A stretch of DNA of 64,000 nucleotides from Pseudomonadota bacterium (lineage in GTDB: Bacteria > Pseudomonadota > Gammaproteobacteria > QQUJ01). Of this stretch, positions 34,199 through 42,259 are shown piece after piece; position 1 is the stretch's first letter, and each line of letters opens with the position of its first letter. The translations under genes and the position numbers were made by a program. The notes beneath the pieces are model-generated. The model saw only the letters and a program-made list of their open reading frames with translations. It was not told the origin of the DNA and ran no database searches. The stretch is taken from assembly GCA_008501635.1 (NCBI GenBank), contig QQUJ01000022.1, forward strand, positions 1-64,000, in the 5' to 3' direction.

Positions 34199-35446
34199 TC
34201 AGCGGATCAACTGAGGAGCCGGCAACCGGGTGTTGCGCTGCTGCCTGGGTAGCGGCTTGTTGATTTGCACCGGAGCCAGCGAGAAGACCTCAATGCGGTT
34301 GCGCTCCGCATGCCGCGCACTCAGTTCCAAGCCGCGCGGCAGAGCGGGCATGTTGAAGACAAGCTCGTACTCGCCGATCTCGGCCGGCCGCGTGCGGGCC
34401 AGCAGCGGGGTGCGCGGTCCGCGCACCTTGACCGATCCCTGCAGCACGGCGATGGCGGTCCCGCGCTTGACGATGCGCCATTCCACCACCAGCGGCTGTG
34501 CACGGATTTGTCGCAACAACTCGGCATCGCTCACCACAAAGGTACCGCCAAAGAGGATGTCGCTGCCCAATTTGACGGGCGAGCGGGCAGGGGCGAAGTC
34601 GAAGGTCAGCTCTGTGCGTGCAACAGGTAGTCGAGGCTGCAGGTAATCGCCACCCACGCGCGCCTGGCCCGCGGTTCCGCAATCCCGGCGGAACTGTGCG
34701 TCGGGTCCGCGCGCCATGGTACGCAAGGATCGTCCGTCGGCAGCGTGGGTCATCAGGTCGACGCGATAGTGATAACCGGGAGAAAAACGGGCGCGGATGT
34801 TGGTGGGCAATTGGATGTCGATGCGGTTGTCGCTCCAACTGCGCACCACCTCGGTGTTCAGCACCAGGCCGTTATCGCGGGCACCCGGCGTATCCGGTCG
34901 CGTCACGATGGCCACCAGAAAGGCATTGCGTATGCGGGTGAAGTTACTGCCGCGGATGCTGAGCGGCTCCGTGGGGCAGATGTCGGCACGCGCATAGCCG
35001 CTGATAGTGGGGCGCGGCAACGCCACTTCCAGAGTGACACCGCCCAGCCAGTTGTCCGTGCTCAAGACTCCGGTACCGGAAGGTGCGGCGGTACGCACCG
35101 GGCGCAGGTGTATCCAATAGGTGCCGGCTGCGGTGATCTCGGCCGGTAGACGAAAGTCGATGCGCGTATCGGTCCAGCGCGTGATCTGCATCGGACCCAG
35201 TGTTCCGAGTACCACACCGAGGCGTTCGTAGCTGCCCCACTCGAGCCGGAACCGCCTCGGGTCGCTGCCGAAACCCCGGCCCACCAGGTACGCCGGTTGC
35301 CCCAGTATCGCCGGCTTTGGACCATAGTCGGTGAGTTGGGTCAGCGGTGCAGCTCCATACTCCCCACGTTGAGCGTGCGCTGCGCCTGTCCACACTGCAA
35401 AGAGGCCCACCAGCCCCAGAGTTCCGATGAGTTTGGAGATTTTCAT
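34199..35446 (-). CDS. Exported IPT/TIG-like protein
   Basis: The 415-residue protein has a signal peptide (LIGTLGLVGLFAVWTGAAHA). The N-terminal part is one or two IPT/TIG-like sandwiches (GPKPAILGQPAYLVGRGFGS and PTISGYARADICPTEPLSIR). Later segments are beta-rich, with FNMPALPRGLELSARHAERN near the end. The composition and domain style match the exported proteins at 18929-31078, although this gene lies 1.7 kb further on and on the other strand. A role in the same surface structure is inference. Confidence 0.65.
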   Translation of the reverse strand: MKISKLIGTLGLVGLFAVWTGAAHAQRGEYGAAPLTQLTDYGPKPAILGQPAYLVGRGFGSDPRRFRLEWGSYERLGVVLGTLGPMQITRWTDTRIDFRLPAEITAAGTYWIHLRPVRTAAPSGTGVLSTDNWLGGVTLEVALPRPTISGYARADICPTEPLSIRGSNFTRIRNAFLVAIVTRPDTPGARDNGLVLNTEVVRSWSDNRIDIQLPTNIRARFSPGYHYRVDLMTHAADGRSLRTMARGPDAQFRRDCGTAGQARVGGDYLQPRLPVARTELTFDFAPARSPVKLGSDILFGGTFVVSDAELLRQIRAQPLVVEWRIVKRGTAIAVLQGSVKVRGPRTPLLARTRPAEIGEYELVFNMPALPRGLELSARHAERNRIEVFSLAPVQINKPLPRQQRNTRLPAPQLIR

Positions 35447-35555
35447 TGTCCGGCTTCCTCTGTTGCTGCCATTGATGTCCCCTTAGTGAGTCGGACTCCG
35501 ATCCTGGTCAGTTCAAAGGGTGGGCCATTGGTCCCGATATTTCATCATCAGTGAG

Positions 35556-35578
35556 AAAACGCCCGCACCAGGCGGGCG
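35556..35578 (-). terminator. Terminator of the acyl-CoA synthetase gene
   Basis: On the minus strand the stem CGCCCGC/GCGGGCG closes a 5-base loop and is followed by TTTT. It starts 25 bases after the stop codon of the acyl-CoA synthetase gene. The exported-protein gene beyond it is therefore probably transcribed separately. Confidence 0.75.
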
Positions 35579-35602
35579 CTGCGGGCAGGAACGGATTTGC
35601 AC

Positions 35603-37441
35603 TCAGGCCGCGTGCGCTTTGGCCGGACCCTTGGAGTAGATGGCTTCGATCTGGGGTGCGTAATGCTCGAAGATCGCCTTGCGTTTGGTCTTCAGTGTCG
35701 GGGTGAGCAGGCCGCTCTCCACGGTCCACGGCTCCAAAGTGAGTATGGCGCGCCGCACCTTGGCGTAACCGGGAAAATCCTTCAGACAATCGCCGATACG
35801 GTTGAGGACCAGGCGGTTGAGATCGGAATCCTGCAGCAGCCCCTCTTCGTTGGGATCGCGCCCTGCGGCGGTAACCAGCGCATCCCACCCCTCGCGGTTG
35901 AGCACGCAGATTGCGGTGAGATAGGGGCGTGCATCGCCCATCACCAGCACTTGTTCGAACAACGAGTCGAGACAGATGCTCGCCTCCAGATCACCGGGTG
36001 GCACGTTCTCGCCGTTGGAGAGCACCAGGATGTCCTTGATGCGGCCGGTGATGTAGACGAAGCCGTCCTTGAGGGTGGCCTGATCACCGGTGTGCAGCCA
36101 GCCGTCGGCGCCGATGACGGCCGCCGTTGCACCCTCCTGGTGCCAGTAGCCGAGCATGCAGCCTGGTGTTTTCACCTGCAGCTCGTTTTGATTGCCGATG
36201 CGTACCTCGATGCCCGGCAGGGGCAGACCGACGCTGGCCGGATCGTTCTTCTCACAGGTGTTGACGCTGATCACCGGACTGGTTTCGGTCAAGCCGTAGC
36301 CCTGCAGGATGTTGACGCCAAGCCCGATGAAGAGCCGCGCCACCGGCAGCGGCAGCGCCGCACCACCGCTCACGGTCAGCCGCAGCCGTCCACCGAGCTT
36401 GCTGGTGATCTTCTCGGCCACCAGTTGCCGCAGCAGCGGCCAGAGCAGCAAGGCGGGCGTCCAGCTCGCGCGCCCCTGCTCGACCTGGAAGCGCCGCCAA
36501 CCCACCTTCACCGCCAGGTGGAAGAGTTTGCGCGCGATGGGCGGCTTCTTGCTCATCTGCTGCTCGATCTTGCCGTAGACGCGCTCGAAGATGCGCGGCA
36601 CCGCAATCATCACGGTCGGCTTCACCGTGGCCAGGTCATCCGCCAGCTCCAGGATCGAGCGCGAGTAGGCCACCGTGGAGCCCGTCATGATCGGCAGGTA
36701 ATAACCGGCAGTACGCTCCAAGGTGTGAGAGAGCGGCAGGAACGAAAGAAAAGTATCCTCTTTGTAGACATCGATGATGGTCAGCGCGGCCGCGGCCACC
36801 GAGAACATGTTGTTGTGGCTCAGCATCACGCCTTTGGGCTTGCCGGTAGTACCCGAGGTATAGACGATAGAGGCCAGCGCATGGGGATCACCCTTGTAGT
36901 CGGCCAGATCGCCAGCGCCGGGGGGCAGCCAGTCGGAGCTCCAGCGCTCCTTGTCGTGCAGTTTGGGACCCGCCTTGTCGCCTTCGCCGCGAATCACGAT
37001 GCAACCGAGCTGCGCATTCCCCTTGTCGAGTGCCGGCGCCAGTTTGCGCCAGATACCGGCATCCTGAACCGCCAGCAACCGCGCTCCGGCGTCGCCCACG
37101 ATATAGGCGACGCTGTCAGGGCGGTCATCGAGGTAGAGCGGCACCACCGCCAGCCCCAGGCCCAGCGCCGCCTGGTCGATGGCCACCCAGTCGACACAGT
37201 TGCGCATCAGTACCGCGATGCGATCGCCCTCCTTGAGGCCTTCATTGCGCAGCGCCTGCTGCCAGCGCGCCGCCTCGGCGGCCACCTGCTGCCAGGAGAA
37301 TGCTTCCCACTCCTTGCGGGTGCGGTCGTATTGTCGATAGGCGATGGAATCCGGCGTGCGGCGCACCCGTTCACGAAACAGCTCGTAAAGGGTGCCGACC
37401 TGGGAGGGAGTAATAACGTCTTTTGTCCAGTGATCAGTCAT
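35603..37441 (-). CDS. Long-chain fatty-acid--CoA ligase family (AMP-forming)
   Basis: The 612-residue protein belongs to the ANL superfamily. The AMP/ATP-binding P-loop YTSGTTGKPKG, the adenylate motif YGLTETSP, and YITGRIKDILVLSNGENVPP (ligase hinge) are complete. It activates a fatty acid as acyl-adenylate and transfers it to CoA at the inner face of the membrane. The ending resembles the bacterial FACL15-like/FadD-like group rather than E. coli FadD. I chose ATG 37441 (MTDHWTK); GTG 37453 would add four residues but has no binding site. A good promoter lies 61-90 bases upstream. Confidence 0.9.
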   Translation of the reverse strand: MTDHWTKDVITPSQVGTLYELFRERVRRTPDSIAYRQYDRTRKEWEAFSWQQVAAEAARWQQALRNEGLKEGDRIAVLMRNCVDWVAIDQAALGLGLAVVPLYLDDRPDSVAYIVGDAGARLLAVQDAGIWRKLAPALDKGNAQLGCIVIRGEGDKAGPKLHDKERWSSDWLPPGAGDLADYKGDPHALASIVYTSGTTGKPKGVMLSHNNMFSVAAAALTIIDVYKEDTFLSFLPLSHTLERTAGYYLPIMTGSTVAYSRSILELADDLATVKPTVMIAVPRIFERVYGKIEQQMSKKPPIARKLFHLAVKVGWRRFQVEQGRASWTPALLLWPLLRQLVAEKITSKLGGRLRLTVSGGAALPLPVARLFIGLGVNILQGYGLTETSPVISVNTCEKNDPASVGLPLPGIEVRIGNQNELQVKTPGCMLGYWHQEGATAAVIGADGWLHTGDQATLKDGFVYITGRIKDILVLSNGENVPPGDLEASICLDSLFEQVLVMGDARPYLTAICVLNREGWDALVTAAGRDPNEEGLLQDSDLNRLVLNRIGDCLKDFPGYAKVRRAILTLEPWTVESGLLTPTLKTKRKAIFEHYAPQIEAIYSKGPAKAHAA

Positions 37442-37501
37442 GGCTGCGCCCACCTCGTCACGGGATCGGGATACCTTGGTTTTTTACCCGAATTGACCCT
37501 C

Positions 37502-37531
37502 ATTCTAGTGCGATATTTCGCGAAATCGCAA
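37502..37531 (-). promoter_or_regulatory. Promoter of the acyl-CoA synthetase gene with palindromic operator
   Basis: The minus strand has TTGCGA (37526-37531), an 18-base spacer and TAGAAT (37502-37507). The spacer contains the 12-bp perfect palindrome ATTTCGCGAAAT, itself within a longer imperfect one (TGCGAT...ATCGCA). A repressor bound here would block the promoter. The rest of the 300-base gap to the diverging sulP gene shows no gene and no clear second promoter. Confidence 0.5.
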
Positions 37532-37753
37532 CGACCTCCAGGGGCCCGCGTCCAATCTATCCCATTTGGTATCGACCCGTGGCAGGCCGCGCTGTGATAG
37601 GATTACGGCCCTCTCGTACCGATGAACCGATATCCACGACGTCTGTTGTGCACCGCCCCAAGGCCGCCTGTTCGGCAGCTGCGAGCCGTGCCTGCCGCCT
37701 CCCCTGACCTGGTCTCGGCTCGAACCACACACTTCCCCGGATCCGTGCGCTAG

Positions 37754-39565
37754 ATGTTCACCGCCGGACGCCAGATCAGCTGCCCGCTGTGGCTCTATCG
37801 GCTGTTGCCGATGCTGCGCTGGTGGCCGATGGTCACTCCCGACTCGGCGCGGCGCGATCTGACCGCGGGCCTCACCGGCGCCATCGTCGTACTGCCCCAG
37901 GGCGTCGCCTTCGCCACCATCGCCGGCATGCCGCCAGAGTACGGTCTCTACGCCGGCATGATTCCCGCCATCATCGCGGCGCTGTGGGGGTCATCGTGGC
38001 ACCTGGTCTCGGGACCGACGACGGCGGCCTCCATCGTGCTCTTATCCTCGCTGTCGGTGCATGCCCAGCCGGGGACGGCGGAGTACGTGCAGCTCGCGCT
38101 GATGCTTACCTTCATGGTCGGTGTCATCGAGCTGGCGCTGGGACTTGCACGCATGGGGGCGCTGGTCAATTTCATCTCCCACTCCGTGGTGGTGGGCTTC
38201 ACGGCGGGCGCCGCGCTGCTGATCGCCGCCAAGCAGATCAAGAACTTCACGGGCGACCCGCAGGCACAGGGCGAGCATGTCTACGACATCCTCTACCACT
38301 TCGGCCAGCATATCGATGAGATCAACATCTACGTCACGGCCGTGGGGTTGGTGACGCTGACCGCCGGTATCCTGTTCAAAAAATTCCTGCCGCGCTTTCC
38401 CTACATGATTGCCGCGCTGCTGATCGGCAGCCTCACCGCGGTAGTGCTGAATCTGTTCTTTGGCGGCCAGGCCGCCACACAGATCCAGACGGTAGGCGCG
38501 CTGCCCCGCTCGCTACCGCCGCTCTCGTCACCCGATTTCGACTTATCCGACATCAAAAAACTGGCGCCCACGGCACTGGCGGTAACGTTGTTCGCACTCA
38601 CCGAGGCGGTCTCCATCGGGCGTTCGCTGGCGATGCGCAGCAATCAATCGCTGGATGGCAATCAGGAGTTCATCGGTCAGGGGCTGTCGAACATCTTCGG
38701 CAGCTTCTTCTCCGGCTACGTCGCCACCGGTTCGTTCAACCGCAGCGGCGTCAACTACCAGGCAGGTGCGCAGACGCCGCTCGCCGCGGTGTTCGCCGGT
38801 CTGCTGCTGATTGTGATCGTGCTGCTGGTAGCACCGCTGGTGGCCTATCTGCCCAATGCCGCCATGGCGGGTATTCTCTTTCTGGTGGCCTGGGGCTTGA
38901 TCGATTTTCAGGCCATCAAACACATCCTCAAAGCCAGTCGTGAGGAGACGGTGATACTCGTCTCCACCTTCCTCGCGGTCATATTTCTGGAGCTGGAGTT
39001 CGCCATCTATCTGGGTGTTCTCATGTCCTTGGTGCTCTATCTCAACCGCACCTCCAAACCCAGGATCGTGGCCCGCACGCCCAACGCCAACGACCGCAAG
39101 CGCGCCTTCGTCACCGACAGCTCGCTGGCCGAGTGCCCCCAGCTGAAGATCATCCGCATCGACGGTTCTCTTTTCTTCGGCTCGGTCAGCCATGTCCAGG
39201 AGTGCCTGCGCCAGATCGAACGGGCCAGCGCCGACCAGAGGCACCTGCTGATCATCGCCACCGGCATCAATTTCATCGACCTGTCGGGGGCCGACCTGCT
39301 GGCACGCGAAGCCCGGCGCCGCAAGACACGCAAGGGCAGTCTCATCCTCAGCAATGTCAAACCCCAGGTGTACGAAGTGCTGCAGAAGAGCGGCGCCCTC
39401 GCCGAGATCGGCCCCGACAAGGTGTTCCTCAGCAAGGCCGATGCCCTGGCCACCGCTACCGCGGGTGTCGACTGGAGTGCGTGCCACCAATGCGACAAAC
39501 GCATCTTCCTGGAGTGCGAGGCCAACGCGCAGGCGGGCGCGACCTCACAACCCACGACGACCTGA
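37754..39565 (+). CDS. SulP-family anion transporter with STAS domain
   Basis: The 603-residue protein is a SulP/SLC26 transporter. It opens with LTAGLTGAIVVLPQGVAFAT, the family signature, followed by about a dozen hydrophobic segments, and ends with a cytoplasmic STAS domain (about 440-570; LKIIRIDGSLFFGSVSHVQE, INFIDLSGADLL). Substrates of the family are sulfate, bicarbonate and dicarboxylates, and cannot be told from sequence. A C-terminal CHQCDKRIFLEC segment with three cysteines is an unusual addition. It diverges from the acyl-CoA synthetase gene. Confidence 0.92.
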   Translation: MFTAGRQISCPLWLYRLLPMLRWWPMVTPDSARRDLTAGLTGAIVVLPQGVAFATIAGMPPEYGLYAGMIPAIIAALWGSSWHLVSGPTTAASIVLLSSLSVHAQPGTAEYVQLALMLTFMVGVIELALGLARMGALVNFISHSVVVGFTAGAALLIAAKQIKNFTGDPQAQGEHVYDILYHFGQHIDEINIYVTAVGLVTLTAGILFKKFLPRFPYMIAALLIGSLTAVVLNLFFGGQAATQIQTVGALPRSLPPLSSPDFDLSDIKKLAPTALAVTLFALTEAVSIGRSLAMRSNQSLDGNQEFIGQGLSNIFGSFFSGYVATGSFNRSGVNYQAGAQTPLAAVFAGLLLIVIVLLVAPLVAYLPNAAMAGILFLVAWGLIDFQAIKHILKASREETVILVSTFLAVIFLELEFAIYLGVLMSLVLYLNRTSKPRIVARTPNANDRKRAFVTDSSLAECPQLKIIRIDGSLFFGSVSHVQECLRQIERASADQRHLLIIATGINFIDLSGADLLAREARRRKTRKGSLILSNVKPQVYEVLQKSGALAEIGPDKVFLSKADALATATAGVDWSACHQCDKRIFLECEANAQAGATSQPTTT

Positions 39566-39652
39566 CCGGGCCGCCCCGGCTGGGCATTGTGGTGTACAAT
39601 CCCTTCCCTTCAAGTACCGTATAACCGTTAGGCGTTACCCCCGTATCCACCG

Positions 39653-39853
39653 ATGAAGATCACCCTGAACGGCGAACCCCGCGAGGTAGCCGACCAGTCG
39701 ACCGCGCAACAACTCATCGAGCTCCTCGGGCTTGCCGACAAGCGCCTGGCCATGGAGATCAATCGCGAGATCGTGCCGCGCAGCAGCTACGCGACGCATG
39801 CCCTCCAGGAGGGCGACACGATCGAAATCGTGCGTGCGATCGGCGGCGGGTGA
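39653..39853 (+). CDS. thiS: Thiamine biosynthesis sulfur carrier ThiS
   Basis: The 66-residue protein has the ubiquitin-like ThiS fold ([20 protein letters not shown]) and the C-terminal di-glycine (AIGGG) that is adenylated and thiocarboxylated. It delivers sulfur to ThiG for the thiazole ring. It precedes thiG by 64 bases. There is no strong Shine-Dalgarno site, and I found no TPP riboswitch upstream. A TACAAT box (39595-39600) could serve as -10 for a thiS promoter. Confidence 0.95.
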   Translation: MKITLNGEPREVADQSTAQQLIELLGLADKRLAMEINREIVPRSSYATHALQEGDTIEIVRAIGGG

Positions 39854-39917
39854 GCCGCAACCGCTGGTCCCGCGAACGAACTCCTGCAACGCATTCAACC
39901 GAAGAGACACCGCAACC

Positions 39918-40712
39918 ATGAGCCACACTGCAGAGGACAAACCCCTCGTCATCGCCGGCAAGACCTACACCTCCCGGCTGCTGGTCGGCTCCGGCAAGTA
40001 CAAGGATCTCGAGGAGACCCGCCGCGCCACCGAAGCCAGCGGCGCCGAGATCATCACCGTCGCCATCCGCCGCACCAACATCGGTCAGGATCCCAACGAA
40101 CCCAACCTGCTCGACGTGGTGCCGCCGAGCAAGTACACCATCCTGCCCAACACCGCCGGCTGCTACACCGCCGAGGATGCGGTACGCACCTGCCGCCTGG
40201 CGCGCGAACTGCTCAACGGCCACAAGCTGGTGAAACTCGAGGTGCTGGGCGACCAGAAGACGCTGTTTCCCGACATCACCGCCACCCTGGAAGCGGCCGA
40301 GATCCTGGTCAAAGAGGATTTCGACGTCATGGTCTACACCAGCGACGACCCGCTCATCGCCAAGCGTCTCGAAGAGATCGGCTGTTGCGCGGTGATGCCG
40401 CTCGCCGCCCCCATCGGCTCGGGGCTCGGTATCCGCAATCCCTACAACATCCTCACCATCGTTGAAAACGCCAATGTACCGATCCTGGTGGACGCCGGTG
40501 TCGGCACCGCATCGGATGCGGCGATTGCCATGGAGTTGGGATGCGATGGGGTGTTGATGAATACGGCGATTGCCGGGGCGAAAAATCCGGTGTTGATGGC
40601 GTCGGCGATGAAGAAGGCGATCGAGGCGGGGCGCGAGGCGTTTCTTGCCGGGCGGATTCCACGTAAGCGGTTTGCGAGTGCGTCTTCGCCGATTGATGGG
40701 ACTTTCTTTTGA
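39918..40712 (+). CDS. thiG: Thiazole synthase ThiG
   Basis: The 264-residue protein is a normal-length ThiG. The catalytic lysine region is [10 protein letters not shown], followed by the phosphate-binding loops of the TIM barrel ([38 protein letters not shown]). It makes the thiazole phosphate part of thiamine with ThiS-thiocarboxylate. Codon choice changes abruptly from about 40500: C-ending codons give way to GCG, TTG, GTG and ATT. The last 60 bases are duplicated at 41040-41099, beyond a long structured repeat. Confidence 0.95.
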   Translation: MSHTAEDKPLVIAGKTYTSRLLVGSGKYKDLEETRRATEASGAEIITVAIRRTNIGQDPNEPNLLDVVPPSKYTILPNTAGCYTAEDAVRTCRLARELLNGHKLVKLEVLGDQKTLFPDITATLEAAEILVKEDFDVMVYTSDDPLIAKRLEEIGCCAVMPLAAPIGSGLGIRNPYNILTIVENANVPILVDAGVGTASDAAIAMELGCDGVLMNTAIAGAKNPVLMASAMKKAIEAGREAFLAGRIPRKRFASASSPIDGTFF

Positions 40713-40716
40713 TTGG

Positions 40717-41034
40717 TTGTGTGGCTGTGCCACAGTGAATTAAATCGGGGAGTCCGCCCCCGAAGTCGGACTACTTTTCTTTGCTTGTCCAAAGAAAAGT
40801 AGCCAAAAGAAATGACACCCAACGGCCGCGCCACTCTGCGAGTGGTTCCCTGCGTTGCTCGATCTGTGAGGGGTTTCATCGACAGCACTTCCTGTGCTGA
40901 CGATGAAAGCTCGCCATCCCTGGCTCGCCCCTGACGGGCCTGATCCTCACAGCCCTCCGCTACTCGGCGCTGCCGACGGGGGGTAATTCAACACCAACAT
41001 GCGGCGCAATGAGATTGCGCCCTACGCGGGCTGG
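40717..41034 (+). repeat. Long multi-hairpin repeat R1 (full length)
   Basis: This ~320-base element starts with TGTGGCTGTGCCACA and ends at GGCGCAATGAGATTGCGCC. It contains at least five hairpins, including CTACTTTTCTTTG/CAAAGAAAAGTAG (40771-40802), CCACTC/GAGTGG (40831-40845) and a long one built from TTTCATCG and CAGCAC (about 40876-40910). Related copies are at 41618, 41780, 42120, 43095, 51023 and 51405. Reading frames inside it are by-products of the repeat. Confidence 0.85.
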
Positions 41035-41039
41035 CGGAG

Positions 41040-41099
41040 AGAATCCCGCGCAAGCGATTTGCGAGTACGTCTTCGCCAATTGATGGGACTTTCTTTTAG
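41040..41099 (+). pseudogene. Duplicated 3' end of thiG
   Basis: These 60 bases encode [19 protein letters not shown] followed by a stop, against [19 protein letters not shown] in thiG. They have no start and lie directly after repeat R1. DNA differences (AAGCGATTT against AAGCGGTTT, TAG against TGA) show that the duplication is not very recent. The element R1 is thus framed by two copies of the thiG tail. Confidence 0.85.
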
Positions 41100-41254
41100 G
41101 TTTTTGTGTGGCTGCGCCACACAAAACAACTAAACAGCCTGCAACGAATACCTTTCAAAAAACCAACTCAGAGAGGAACATACTCCAATATTGGCAGGGA
41201 CTGCTCTCTGACCCGGTTTTTCCATTAGAAGATACAGGTGGTGCCACTAAAGCA

Positions 41255-41563
41255 ATGATCAGGAGGTCCAAGACAGGATTGGTTTTCGCCGGGCTGTATG
41301 TCATCGCCGCAACGGCGATGTTCTTTGTTGCTTTGACCTGCAGCAGCGACTGGATGTGTGATCTGATTGCGCTGCCTGCATTCGTTCCGGCGGGATACCT
41401 TTACTGGCTCCCGTTTTCCGGCCAATTCAACTACATACCGGATCCCGTGCGGCGTTGGGAGTTCATCATCCCGGCACTGATCACCAATGCAGCGCTGTAC
41501 TATCTTGCCGGCTCTGCCGCGGAACTCCTTTTCAAACGTCTTTTCAATCGTTCCGCCAAATAA
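41255..41563 (+). CDS. Small membrane protein of unknown function
   Basis: From ATG 41255 the protein has 102 residues with three hydrophobic stretches (TGLVFAGLYVIAATAMFFVA, LIALPAFVPAGYLYWL, FIIPALITNAALYYLAGSAA). The frame is open upstream to 41108, but that part runs into the repeat and is probably not translated. An AGGTGG lies 14 bases before the start, so the start is not certain. I do not recognise the family. GC content is lower than that of the neighbouring genes, and it sits between two repeat copies. Confidence 0.55.
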   Translation: MIRRSKTGLVFAGLYVIAATAMFFVALTCSSDWMCDLIALPAFVPAGYLYWLPFSGQFNYIPDPVRRWEFIIPALITNAALYYLAGSAAELLFKRLFNRSAK

Positions 41564-41617
41564 TGGTCGCCGGCACCACACCTTCACTGGTTGGGTGAGA
41601 AGTTCAAACCCATCGGC

Positions 41618-41765
41618 AGCCCGCGTAGGGCGCACTTTCTTTCGTCCCTTTCTTTGGGCGAGCAAAGAAAGGGACCTGCGCTGCGGGCGCGGAACCCCGC
41701 TCTAAATAAACTGTGGCGCAGCCACACAAAACGACTAAACCACCTGCAGCGAATACCTTGCAAAA
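41618..41765 (-). repeat. Multi-hairpin repeat R2 (internally deleted)
   Basis: This is a shortened copy in the opposite orientation to R1. It keeps the outer parts (GCCCGCGTAGGGCGCA, GTGGCGCAGCCACACAAAA) and the hairpin GTCCCTTTCTTTG/CAAAGAAAGGGAC (41644-41675), but the middle is missing. It continues into a sequence shared with the desaturase gene tail. Confidence 0.75.
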
Positions 41766-41779
41766 AACCAAGTCAGCTC

Positions 41780-42098
41780 GTAGGGCGCAATAACCGAAGG
41801 GCATTGCGCCGCAGGTTGGTGTAGAAGTTATTCCCCGTCGGCAGCGCCGAGTAGCGCAGGGCTGTGAGGTCAAGGCCCGCAGGGGCGAGCCAGGAAAGGC
41901 GAAGCTTTCATCGCCAGCACAGGAAGTGCTGTCGATGAAACCCCTCCCAGACCGAGCAACGCAGGGAACCGATCAAAGATCGGCGCGGCCGTTGGGTGTC
42001 CTTTCTTTTCGTAACTTTTCTTTGGACAAGCAAAGAAAAGTTACCCGGCCGCGGGGACGGACTCCCCGCATTCAGTCACTGTGGCGCAGCCACACAAA
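41780..42098 (-). repeat. Multi-hairpin repeat R3 (full length)
   Basis: This is a full-length copy in reverse orientation relative to R1. Its first stem is GTAACTTTTCTTTG/CAAAGAAAAGTTAC (42011-42044) and the variable stem is CCGATC/GATCGG (41969-41983), where R1 has CCACTC/GAGTGG. The long hairpin with CAGCAC/GTGCTG is kept unchanged. Confidence 0.85.
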
Positions 42099-42119
42099 AA
42101 CCCATCAAATCGCCTGCAG

Positions 42120-42256
42120 TCCGCATAGGGCGCAATAACTGAAGGGCATTGCACCGCGCATGTCGGTGTTGAAGTCACCCCCTTCGGCAGCGCCAAGTAG
42201 CGCAGGGCTGTGAGGTTAAGGCCCAAAGGGGCAAGCCGGGAAGAGCGAGTCTCACC
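42120..42256 (-). repeat. Multi-hairpin repeat R4 (partial)
   Basis: This holds only the distal third of the element (GCATAGGGCGCAATAACTGA, then CAGCGCCAAGTAGCGCAGGG). It ends four bases before the mtfA stop codon. It follows R3 after about 20 bases, so R3 and R4 are a tandem pair. Confidence 0.75.
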
Positions 42257-42259
42257 ACC

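Noticed and set aside
39566-39652. A TPP riboswitch in front of thiS.
   Set aside because: The 87-base gap lacks the CTGAGA and ACCTGATCTGGATAATGCC-type elements of that riboswitch.
40442-40888. A possible protein encoded across the thiG end and repeat R1 (and a related frame at 41926-42138).
   Set aside because: The frames consist of the repeat itself; the similar peptides from several copies only reflect that the DNA is repeated.
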